Shown: positions 11,423 through 20,220, numbered from the stretch's first letter. The stretch is DNA of 20,416 bases from Jimgerdemannia flammicorona (GCA_003990745.1 RBNI01001912.1:1-20416); one strand, 5' to 3'. Notes: generated by a model from the letters alone, not told the origin. A program made the numbers and translations.

Positions 11423-12199
11423 ATGAACAGTACAACTAGAATATTCTCTTTGAATATGAATGGGTTGAGGGGGGTGGCTCAGCAAAGGTTCATATTTGGT
11501 TGGCTCAAGGGGCTGGATGCGGATCTCTTCTTACTGCAGAATATACATTATGAGGCAGATGTGGACTTTCAGGATTGAACTAGAGAGTGGGGGGGAGCAG
11601 CAGTGTGATTTGGGTGGGTGGATATCCTAGTTCAGAAGGGGATGGGGGATATTGGTGATATAGGACATTGGGGGAGTTGGTTGGTGTGGAGAGTGTGGAA
11701 GAGGCCTGGTTGGAGCCCTTTGATGGTTGGGTCATGTTATTCCCTGATAGAGAGGGGGGAGTGGGTGGACTGGATCAGGAATTTGCAAGAGGCAGGCTGG
11801 TATCATGGTTGAGGCTGAAATCAAATGTCTGGGGGGAGATTTCAATATTGTAAGAGATAATGTAGTGGACTGGACCAATAGTGGGAGAGAGATGAAGGGC
11901 CGAAGTTTTGAATTAGATGGTTGGATGACAATGGAGAGGTTGAGCTCTCTGGTGGACTTGGGAGACAGTTCTGAGAGGATTGTTGAATTTATACTCACTG
12001 GGTGGCTGGACTGGGTTCTAGAATCGACTGGATACTGACAGCAGAATGCTGGGGAGTGGATGTCTGGGCCATGCTGGAGGTGGTTTGGTGCCCATGGTCT
12101 GATCACTGGGGTCAGCTTGGGGGGGGGAGGTTTGGGGGAAGTGGGGATGGGCCTAGACATTGGTGGCTCAATTCCTCTTTGTTGGAGGATAGAAATTTA
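11423..12199 (+). pseudogene. LINE X ORF2, 5' part: endonuclease domain (broken)
   Basis: It starts at the ATG at 11423 with MNSTTRIFSLNMNGLRG, the same N-terminus as A, and carries the DLFLLQ block typical of APE-type LINE endonucleases. GGDFNIVRD is at about 11832-11858. The catalytic SDH is preserved in WCPWSDHWG (about 12090-12115). A stop at about 11576 and frameshifts between 11580 and 12040 break the frame. The coding sequence is cut at 12199, just after SSLLEDRN, by insertion Y and resumes at 13317. Confidence 0.85.
12185..12199. repeat. Target-site duplication of Y, left copy
   Basis: GAGGATAGAAATTTA is repeated without mismatch at 13302-13316, immediately after the poly(A) tail of Y. 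A perfect 15-bp duplication is typical of target-primed reverse transcription and indicates a recent event. Confidence 0.95.
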
Positions 12200-12200
12200 G

Positions 12201-13205
12201 TGGATGAAGAGGGCCAGTAAGTTGAGAGGAGGAGAATGGGTGCCCCTTATACAGCGTTTGTGGGAGGTGAGGGTGTCACCACGGGGTGAATCTGGGGATC
12301 TACTGTCCTTAGTGGCCTTGGATGGTAGCCAGAGGATGAGGTATAAAGGATTCTGGTGGGGAGTGGTTGATGGGGCCCATCGCATTGGGATCCATTGGCA
12401 AGGTACTGAAGGGGATGAGGACTGGGGTCCGGAGATGTGGAGGTGGGACTGGCTCTTGTTGGGAGGGAATCTGGTGGAGGACTTCTGATTGGCGGAGAGC
12501 ATGGAGTGCCTTCGGGGTCTGGGGCAGGACCTTTGGCCGGGGTCCTGGCAAGGAGCTGGGATCAGGGAGGGTTGGGACTGGGCAGGCATCTGGTCTTGGA
12601 TCAAGGTAGTGTCGAGGTGGCTCCCACCAAAACTCTGGCTAGCGTGGTGGAGGCTATTGAGGCGGAATGTGATGCTGAACTTTCGGGCTGGCCATCTGGT
12701 GGATGGTAGGGTATTCAATTGTGAGGAGTGCCATAATATAGGGCAGGAGGGTGGGGTGGTGCAGACACCGGAACATTGGCTGGGGGAGTGCGAGAGTATG
12801 GAGAATTTTTGGAAGATAGTTGGGGGGAGATTGGGTGTAACAGTGCCTGACCCTGAGGTGGGTGAAAGGTGGGCAGCACTACAGTCAAGGCTGGTGGGGG
12901 GGGTGGGGAATGAGTGGCTGACAGTAGGTTGGACTGTTGCAATATGGGTGGGGCTTGCAGAACACTGGCAGAGTGTATTTGAGGAGGGCCCTCAGAGACC
13001 TGTGAACCTGAGGGTTGTAAGGTGGGAGGAGCTGATGCTTGAGCTCTTCAAAGCATGGTGGATTGGATGGGGCCCCAAAGGGGGGAGATGTAAGGATCTA
13101 GTAAGAAGGATTGTAGTGAAGAGTGGGGGTAGAGTGGTGGTGAAGGTGGGCAGGGTGGCATTTGCTGGGACTCGAGAGGGAGGGGGGACCTGTGGGATAG
13201 GGTAA
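12201..13205 (+). pseudogene. LINE Y ORF2 C-terminal fragment with finger
   Basis: One frame of about 335 codons with a single internal TGA at 12486-12488; from 12489 it is open for 238 codons to the TAA at 13203. It shows GFWWGVVDGAHRIGIHWQG, then GLGQDLW, RRNVMLNFRAGHLV, and the finger CEECHNIGQEGG...EHWLGEC (CX2C...HX4C). A basic stretch near the end closes with GIG and the stop. It has no start codon of its own and no catalytic domain, so it is an inert fragment. The internal TGA is at the same codon as a TGA in copy X. Confidence 0.9.
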
Positions 13206-13243
13206 GGGCGTAGGTTGTATAAATATTACTATAGATGGCAGTT

Positions 13244-13264
13244 AATAAAGGGAGTCCAAGTGAC

Positions 13265-13301
<37 letters not shown>
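13244..13301 (+). terminator. 3' end of Y: AATAAA and 34-nt poly(A)
   Basis: AATAAA at 13244-13249, the conserved GTCCAAGTGACTATA end, then an uninterrupted run of 34 A's at 13268-13301. The long pure tail fits a recent insertion, though tract length may be affected by sequencing or assembly. Confidence 0.9.
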
Positions 13302-13306
<5 letters not shown>

Positions 13307-13316
13307 TAGAAATTTA
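13302..13316. repeat. Target-site duplication of Y, right copy
   Basis: An identical 15 bp to 12185-12199. Right after it the ORF2 sequence of X continues (the ADWE block, matching the EEWA region of A). Confidence 0.95.
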
Positions 13317-16192
13317 TAGGCTGACTGGGAGATGGAGGTCATTGGAAAAATCAGTTAATGGCAGGAGTGGGGCCTGGCAATAGGAGATCATTGGAGAAGG
13401 CTGAAATTGAGTGCTCAGGGATATTGGTGAGAGGTGGGGAAAGAGAGGAGTGTTCAGCAGCAGCAGAGAGTACACTGGGCCTCATAGTGGCTGGCGATGC
13501 TCCTGGGGAGATGGGCAGGAGTACTAGAAGATAGAGAGGTGGTGGACTAGTGCATTGCAAGGATTAAAAAGGAAGTCCAGGAACTTAAGGAGGTGCTACA
13601 ATTGGAGGAAGAGGCTAAATTGAAGGGGATGGTGGTGAGGTTGAGGTGGTAAGGGTTGGAGGAAGAGGAGTGACCTACTTGGTTTTTATCGCAGATGTTA
13701 CAAGCATAGAGAACTAAGCAGTGGTGGGATAGTGTCTTGGATGAGGATGGAGAGATGGTGGTGGAGACTCCAGAGATTCTGAGATTGCTAAGGTCCTACT
13801 GGGAGGACCTATGGAGTGAGGTAGAAGGGGGTGAAGATGCCTTGGACATTGAATGGTAGTTGGAGGGTTGGCATCTGAACTCAGTGATGGGTCAAGAGGC
13901 TCTGGGGGACTGAGTGAGAGGGGAGGAGGTTTGCAAGGTCCTGGTTTCAACAAGCAAGGGGATGGCACCAGGAGAGGATGGGCTTCCCTGGGATTTTTGG
14001 AAAAAGATAGCCAAAGTAGAGGTAGTATTGGAGGAGTTGACAGAGATGTGCATTGAGGTTCTTCGGTCTGGAACTTGGATTGGGGGCCAGCATCTAGGGC
14101 TGGTTTCTTTGCTCTTTAAAGATAAGAGGAGAAGGAAAGATTGGAAGAACTGGCATCCAATCATACTCCTTGATATGACTACAAGCTGGTTATGAAGGTC
14201 TTGATGACTAGGCTACAGGGGATCACTCAGTAAGTGCTGGGAGTTGAGCAAAGAGGTTTTGTTGGTGGTTGGTTGATTTGAGATAGGATAGCCTGGGTCC
14301 ATGGAGTGATTGAAGGGGCTTGGACTACCAGGGTTGATGGCTGACTGGTGTTTCTAGATCAGGAGAAGGCATATGATAGAGTGCAGAGCTGGCTAGAAGG
14401 GGTGCTGAAGCAGGTGGGTATTTCACCAGGGTTCCGGAGGTCATTAATCAGTCTTTTGGAGGACAGTCAGGCAGCCATGGTGATTAATGGACACAGGGGT
14501 GTCACTTTCCCTCTGGGTTGTAGGGTGCTGCAGGGGGATCCTTTGTCATCTATCTTGTATGCCCTTTCCTTGGAGTCCTCCTATTGGACAGAATCAGGCA
14601 TCAAATTGGGGGTTTAGACATTCTGGGGATTAATTGGAAGGTGGGGGCCTTTGCAGACGATATGGTAGTTAGATTGGGTTCATTGGCAGATATGGAGAAA
14701 TTACAGTGGACTGTAGAATGGTATGAGAGAGGCTCTGGTGCTAGACTCAATTGGCACAAATGTGAGACTATTGTGTTAGGTGGAGGAATAGTTTGTGGTG
14801 ACATAATTGGGATAGTGGTACCAGCAGGAGATCCCATTCACTATCTGGGGATCTACTTCTCCATATGAGTCCCTCCTTTCTTGCACTTGGTGGGAACAGC
14901 GACTCCTAGTATGGGGGGATGTGCTTTTATGGTGGAGCAGTTGGCATATTTCCTTAGCAGGAAGGGTGATGGAGCTGAATGTGTATTGGCTGCCAAAGCT
15001 GTAGTATGTTGGGTACCATCTGGATTTCCCAGCATGAGTAGTCAGGCACCTTCTGAAGATGGCGAGGACATGTATCTGGGCTGGGTGGCGAAGTCAGATA
15101 GGATGGGAGGAGCTGACTCTATCTGTGGATGGTAGCAGACTGGGCTTGGTGGACTTCCCCAAATACCTTCATTACTTGAGAGCATGGTGGCTGAAGAGAG
15201 TAAGTGAGTTAAGGGGACAGGAGTGGGTACCACTTATGCAAAGGGTGTGGGAGGCCCAGTATACCCCCCACAGTATATCTGGTGATCTGCTTGCAATGGT
15301 GGCCCTGGATGGGAGTGAGAGGTTGTGATATAAGGGCTTTTGGTGGGGGGTGGTGGATGGTGTCTGGAGAATTGGTCTTCAATGGCAGGGTGATGAAGGC
15401 AAGGGAGATTGGGGACTGTGGATGTGGAGATAGGACAGGCTTCTGTTAGGTGGTGCTTTGGTAGAGGACTTTTGACTTGGCAATGGTATGGAGTGCTTGT
15501 GGGGCTTAGTGTGGCCTATTGCATAGCAGAGGGTGGGGATTGACAAGGGGTGGGACTGAAATTGGCTTTGACCTTGGAGCAAGCAGGTGATGTGGTGGCT
15601 CTCCCCCAAGTTCTGAGTAGTGTGGTGGCAGTTTCTAAGGTGGAATATGATGTTGAACTTTCAGTCTAGACACTTGGTGGCAGATGGCTGGTATGAGTAC
15701 AAGGAATGTTTGGATATTGGACAGGAAGGGGGAGTGATTCAAACGCCTGAACATTGGCTTGGTGAGTGTGACATTCTGGGGGTTTTTTGGCACCACATTG
15801 CAGATAGGTTAGGGCTGCGAGCCCTGGTGGGAGGGGAAGGGGAGAGTTGGGGAGAGCTCTACCACAGGTTAGTGGGGGGGGTTGGTGATGAATAGCTGAC
15901 CCTGGGTTGAGCTCTGGCAATTTGGGTTGGGCTAGCTGAACATTGGTCATATGTATTCTAGGAGGGTTGGCAGATAGAGATTGGGAATAGGGTGGTATGA
16001 TAGGAATGGCTATTATTGGACATTTTGAATAGCTGGTGGTGGGGGTGGGGACCTGGTGGGGGTAGATGCTAGGGATTGGTGAAGTGTATGTGTCAGAAAA
16101 GTAGAGGGCAGGTCTGGGTGGTGGATGACTGGGTCATCTTCCAACAGAGAGAGGTAGAGGAGAGTGAGGGGGATCCAAGGGGTATTGGGTGA
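13317..16192 (+). pseudogene. LINE X ORF2, 3' part: linker, RT and finger (broken)
   Basis: This continues the interrupted ORF2. It has a decayed Glu-rich linker (13320-13850), then MAPGEDGLPWDFWKK (about 13960-14010), LGLVSLLFKDKRRRKDWKNW, EQRGFVGG (about 14245), RT motif A FLDQEKAYD (14351-14377), motif B as VLQGDPLSS (about 14526), and motif C FADDM (about 14650-14665). The Pro of motif B is changed. Frames shift near 14175, 14570 and 14870. The C-terminal half has many TAG and TGA codons where A or Y has TGG. The finger is altered (CLDIGQEGG, EHWLGEC; the first Cys position reads Tyr). It ends at the TGA at 16190-16192. About 10 CpG remain in 2.9 kb. Confidence 0.85.
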
Positions 16193-16233
16193 GGGGATGG
16201 GGGTAATATTGTATTATTAATATAGATTGAGGT

Positions 16234-16277
16234 AATAAAGGGAAGTCCAAGTGACTATAAAAAAAAAAAAAAAAAAA
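16234..16277 (+). terminator. 3' end of X: AATAAA and poly(A)
   Basis: AATAAA (16234-16239), GTCCAAGTGACTATA and a 19-nt A run ending at 16277. The target-site duplication TATCTAGTCA follows at once. Confidence 0.9.
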
Positions 16278-16287
16278 TATCTAGTCA
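16278..16287. repeat. Target-site duplication of X, right copy
   Basis: TATCTAGTCA, paired with TATACAGTCA at 9453-9462. On the minus strand it continues the endonuclease sequence of G (ATTTATACTTACTGGG, like X near 11987). Confidence 0.75.
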
Positions 16288-16598
16288 ATCCTGGAGCCCA
16301 GCCCTGCCACCCAGTAAGTATAAATCCAATGATCCTCCCCTACCTCCCCAAGTCAACCAAAGAGCTCAACCTCTCCAACTCCAACTAATCAACCAACCCA
16401 CCACTTCTGCCCCCCATTTCTCTCCTGCCATCTCCACCTGACATATTGCCAGTTGAAGGCACTGCTGCCCCCCTAGTTGATATACTCGCCAGTACATTCA
16501 TTGCTGTCTATGTTGCTAGTCACCTTTCACCAAAAATGTTGTAGAAAGTGTTGTCTGAGTCTTGTGTCACCTGAATATTACTGGTGAAAGGATTGTGT
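16278..16598 (-). mobile_element. LINE copy G, 5' segment with internal deletion
   Basis: On the minus strand this reads the family 5' UTR (16598-16512), then an ORF1 start position (ATA at 16511-16509) and about 25 ORF1 codons ending near FNWQYV. A jump near 16430 leads straight into the second half of the endonuclease (GAGAGGTTGAGCTCT block, as in X near 11933). About 2.3 kb of ORF1 and N-terminal endonuclease is missing. The segment stops at the X insertion and resumes at 9462. Its 5' end abuts E ORF2 at about 16598. Confidence 0.8.
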
Positions 16599-17567
16599 TC
16601 AGTCTCTATCTCAAACCCCTCTCAACTCTTCTTTTCTTACCCTTCTGCCCCTTTTCAGCCACCTCCCCAATGTTCTGCCAATATATACTCACTAAGTATT
16701 TAAATCTACCCCACTATTCAGCAATAGACAAACCACTATTCACCCATCTCACTACTTTCTGTCTGGATAAGAAAATAAATTACTCCCTTTCCACCAGTCA
16801 CTATAGCAAGGCTATATTAAGATATCAACACTCTCCTCCACTACTAACTGCCTAAAATCTTCTACATACTTCAACTCTCCAATGATCTAACCATAGGCAC
16901 TACTACACCTCTACAATATCCAATACATTACTCAATGTTCTGCTATCAGAACTCAATCAATCTGTGTCTCCACTATCCCATCACTCACCAGATGCTATCT
17001 AGTGAATATCTCTGATATATCTTCAGCCCTCAGCTATATACTGTCTATCAGTCTTATGTCTTTTTCTACCTGAAGCCACTGAGACAGCCTCTAAGAGATA
17101 GCCACACCAGCCCTGCCATCAGTCTAATCCAGTGCATGATCCTATACTATATTAAAGTCCTCTTTCAGAATGTCCAATCCCAGGGATTCCCAACTCTCCC
17201 AAGCCAACCACTTTTCTACCCATTGCTTTCACTCTATGCTAACTGCTAGCATATATATATATAGAGCTCACCAAAAGTCTATCCCCAGTATCTTCCTTCA
17301 GCCTTCCCCATATTAGATGACTTCAAAAGGTTTCCACATCAACTAGCTCTCTCTTTCCCACATCAACCAGAATACCAACTTGCCTATTCCAACCAGTACC
17401 TCCTTACTCTACAACTCATAGTCCTATACATCATAAGTCTGAACTTTCTGAAGAAACACCATATCATACCTCCAGACCTTTAGTTACCAAAAGAGATGCT
17501 GCTACTTTACCCTATTGCATAGTCCATTGACATTGATCAATAAAATTTGTAGAATATTCTTCATCAT
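16599..17567 (-). pseudogene. LINE E ORF2 5' part: endonuclease remnant
   Basis: It starts at a double ATG (17567 and 17564), 11 nt after the ORF1 stop. LINVNGLCNRVKQQHLFW matches the FSLNVNGLRG start of A, and MVFLQK matches the LFLLQ block. Near 16890 LWLDHWRVE corresponds to the SDH region, with Ser changed to Leu as in A. Near 16640 KYLVSIYWQNIGE matches the KEIAKIYWSEAGK linker of A. Stops are dense throughout; nothing is translatable. Confidence 0.7.
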
Positions 17568-17578
17568 GAATAGTGAGT

Positions 17579-19434
17579 TTAGATATCAGCTGCTTTGACC
17601 ACTACCTTCTCAGCTCTACTCTTGATGATATTCCATCACTTCTCACAGACTACCCTCCAAATTCACTCTCTATTGTTACTGCTACAGAAGAAGTTCACTT
17701 GTTCTGATGCCATCTTTCTGATATTGACTATCTAAGCTTCATCTATCACATATTCTTCATCCTCCAGAAGGGCTGCTATCATAGTGGTCACCAACTTTAG
17801 TCCTTACAAAACCACCTTAAGTAATCCTTCCCATGCTCCTGGAGAACCCTGAAATATATTCACTTCATTAATGTCTTCCACTACAAGCTTCTCAAGAATA
17901 GTCTGGAACCAACCATCTGCCACCATTGCCAGTGGCCCTGAGGTGGCAAGCCTAGGCATCCTGCACAACATCTGAAGCAATTATCTATCTGCAGACACAT
18001 CAGAAGCAATCTCTACCAGATCATCCTCCTCTGAGACTTTGTTCAGCCACACTACCTCCTCATTCTCAGAATATTCCCAGTGCATATTCGCAGACCTGGC
18101 CATTATCATGTCATCTATCTGAGTCTCTGGGACTACCCCCACACTCTTCTCAAAACCTGCTCCCCTCTCTTCCTTGCCATCAGCCTACTTTCCCTTCATA
18201 GGTGTATTCATAGAGTCTTTCACTCGCCTCAGCTGTGAGAAGGACACTTCAACTGCTTCCATCTCTTCTATTCAATTCCTGTCAGTCATGACCCTCCAGC
18301 CTCCTCCTCAGTAGATACTTGTAATACCATCTACAACCACTTCAAATTCTTCTTATACTATTGCCTCCTCTTTCCATCTGCCTCAATCTAGATCCAATCC
18401 TTGGCAAACTCCTCTTACTTCCTCTTCTGCAGAGCCTTCACTTCATCATACTCCTCCAGGGCAATTAGCAACTCTTCCTCTTTCTGCACAGAGCCTTTCC
18501 TCCTCTAAACCTAATACTTCTATCCCCTAACATAAATCATCTCAGGCCAGTCTTGTTCCAACTCAGTCACCTTCTTCTCTTCCAACCTCACCATTTACCA
18601 TTTCTCAACTATATACTCTCCCAAAACATGAACCCAAATCTACCATCTCACCAAAACCTTCCCTTGCTTTGGCTACCACTGTTTTAGTCTCCTGCCTGCT
18701 CAATGTCAGCAGTCCTTCAACCACCAGCCTCACTACATACAGGTCACACCTTAAGTATCTTACTATCACTATCTTGATATTCTTGACCACCAGCTCCTTC
18801 TCCAGGGCTTTCACTATGGCCTCCTTCTCAACAAAGCCAACCTCAACTATCTCTACTGAAGGAATAAATCTCAGTGACTCTGCTCCCACATCCTCCTCAC
18901 CCACCAGTTACAGAACCTTCTTGACTGATAGGCCAAGGCCCAAGAAGTTGGTAGAGACTGCCCATGTCAATACTAACTTATGAAAGAATAGATATACTAT
19001 CAGCTCATCAGTCTCTACAGCTAGGGTTTTCTTACTCTTGCTTCCAGAAATGCCAGTCACTACCTCATTCAGAATTACTATACCACTAGCAGTCACACCC
19101 TCAGTCACTGGTCTAGCCCCAGGAAAGCCAGTCTCAGCAGTCCCACCTCTAGACCCTGGACCCCTGCTGGACCTCTGATTAGTCAGCTGAGCAGTCAACT
19201 GATGCCCCCCCCTGTCAATATTACACCCTTCCTGCTCTCCAACTATAGACCTAGAGGCCACCCTCCTGCCCTTCACCACTGTATACCAGCCATTCACTCC
19301 AGTTGCCAGCCTTTGACCAGTAGCCTGCCTTCCTACTCCACTAGCCCCAGTAGCTGCTGCAAACTCTTGAAGAGACTCAGACCAGGCCTCCTCCTCTCCA
19401 GGCACTTAGAGCTCAATGATCCTTGGGTTGCCAT
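17579..19434 (-). pseudogene. LINE E ORF1, divergent gag-like remnant
   Basis: A start ATG at 19434 (MATQGS) is followed by an early TAA near 19408. An open stretch (19405-18908) contains GWYTVVKGRRVASRS, the counterpart of the FAETVKGRR block, and NFLGLGLSVKKVL, the counterpart of CFRGLVVTVKMVLGL. A second stretch (18904-18605) has VGFVEKEAIVKALEKELVVKN and YVVRLVVEGLL, matching VGFEEAEPLEEAL and RVVQLLVKGVP in A. The C-terminal third (18600-17579) is too decayed to follow closely. The end is taken as the TAA at 17581-17579 because ORF2 begins just after it. Confidence 0.7.
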
Positions 19435-19515
19435 TATATAAAAACTTGACAGATTTCAATGAAACTTGTTGTGATTTGTTGCCAGACTCTTGCTGAACCT
19501 AGTATACCAGTATAG

Positions 19516-19707
19516 ATGAAGTGAAAACTTGAGAACATATTGCTTTTCACAAAAAGATGCCCATGTAGCTCTCACTCTGAGTGATTTGAGCAAAAGAAGT
19601 CCTAAGAATCTAAGAACCTCAAAATACTAGCAGTTAGATCAGGTCTTTACTCTAAAAATTCTAAGATATATTCTCAAAGAAACTTTGAAAAAGTCGAGCC
19701 CTTTAGA
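19516..19707. other. Unassigned AT-rich spacer between E and F
   Basis: About 190 bp lies between the apparent 5' ends of two divergent LINE copies. I see no ORF, RNA gene or convincing repeat. One CpG (19694) lies near the F end. It could be old host DNA or decayed extended 5' UTR sequence. Confidence 0.5.
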
Positions 19708-20220
19708 ACAACCTTTCTCTGGTAACATTTGAGTTAAACAAACTTTTAGCTATACTCAAGACATTGTTTTTGGAGAAAAGTTACCAGCAACATGACAACC
19801 AATGAGCATTCTGAGCTATATGCTGAGCAGGGTAGCCCTAGTGTATTAAACTGGCAATGTCAGGAGGAGTGAGTCATCTGATGACTGGACTGGAGGGCTG
19901 GCTGAGGAAGGGCAAGGAGATGGTAAGATCTGCAGGGGCTGGTGGAGCAGCCCATGGCAGCAAGAGTAGTAGGGCTGGGGGAGTAGTAGCTGGGGGGAGT
20001 GAGACTACTGATAGTAAGGAGACTGCTAATCTGGAAAACAATCCAGATATAGTGGCTGATAGTGGATCTGGACAGGGGGGGGGCATGAGGCCTGGGGATC
20101 TGGCAGATGATATTATGAGCCTGGTGGTAGTACTATTACTCAAGAAATTGTGATTGGAATTTACTATCACATTGTGTTTCCAAGGCTTAGCAGTAATGAT
20201 GAGGATGATTCTGAGGCTTC
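19708..20220 (+). mobile_element. LINE copy F, 5' fragment
   Basis: The 5' UTR (about 19708-19791) closely follows A, including GTTTTTGGAGAAAAG and the GGGTT/GAGTT-ACACAA-type block. ORF1 then follows for about 430 bp and ends abruptly near 20220. A copy with a complete 5' end but no 3' end suggests interruption or deletion at 20220, not 5' truncation. Confidence 0.8.
19792..20220 (+). pseudogene. LINE F ORF1 N-terminal fragment
   Basis: It starts at ATG 19792 (MTTNEHSELYAEQGSPS, comparable to MMTNRQSEVHTGKGGPS in B). A TGA at about 19870 ends that frame, and about 100 nt of the Gly/Arg-rich part is missing. A second frame (19857-20152) has LEGWLRKGKEM, GGVVAGGSE, NLENNPDIVADS, MRPGDLADDIM and LLLKKL, all with counterparts in A. 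A TGA follows at 20151, then EFTITLCFQGLAVMMRMIL to the break at about 20220. Confidence 0.8.

Larger units (their letters stand above)
12200..13301 (+). mobile_element. LINE copy Y, 5'-truncated, young
   Basis: A 1.1-kb insertion inside ORF2 of X. It begins after the RT domain (TGGATGAAGAGGGCC, matching the WWLKRV block at 15190 of X) and runs through the finger and 3' UTR to AATAAA (13244-13249), the GTCCAAGTGACTATA tail and 34 A's. It is flanked by a perfect 15-bp duplication. CpG is about 1.4 per 100 bp (15 counted), some four times that of the host copy X. 5' truncation is the usual outcome of incomplete reverse transcription. Confidence 0.95.
9463..16277 (+). mobile_element. LINE copy X, full length, split by Y
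   Basis: A plus-strand copy from the 5' TGACATCT to the poly(A) tail at 16259-16277. It is interrupted at 12199 by insertion Y (12200-13301 plus the duplicated 15 bp). Without the insertion it is about 5.7 kb, the same size as A, with both ORFs in order. It sits inside minus-strand copy G with a target-site duplication of about 10 bp. CpG is about 0.35-0.4 per 100 bp on both sides of Y, which supports the two halves being one element. Confidence 0.9.
16599..19515 (-). mobile_element. LINE copy E, oldest and most decayed, divergent subfamily
   Basis: A minus-strand copy with a 5' UTR (about 19515-19435), ORF1, ORF2 endonuclease and the start of the linker. It is then cut where the 5' end of G begins at about 16598. 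Only about 2 CpG dinucleotides were counted in 2.9 kb. Its 5' UTR aligns loosely with that of G, and the N-terminus of ORF1 differs from the other copies, so it is a separate subfamily. RT and the 3' end are not in the window and should lie to the left, beyond the rest of G. The 5' boundary is approximate. Confidence 0.75.

Noticed and set aside
12200..13301. An intron or spliced gene between the endonuclease and RT parts of X
   Set aside because: The segment ends in poly(A), is flanked by a perfect 15-bp duplication and is itself LINE ORF2 sequence, so it is an insertion.
9463..13301. An independent LINE lacking RT, followed by a second 5'-truncated LINE at 13302-16277
   Set aside because: The second begins exactly with the 15-mer where the first breaks, and CpG density matches on both sides but not in between. 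One split element explains it better.
17250..17275. A short TA repeat as a microsatellite of note
   Set aside because: Only a few TA units within decayed LINE sequence; no extended tract.
16599..19515. Classical Neurospora-type RIP (CpA to TpA dominant)
   Set aside because: CpA remains abundant while CpG is nearly gone, so CpG-directed decay dominates. Some TGG to TAG stops in A are CpA-type on the other strand, so a minor contribution is not excluded.
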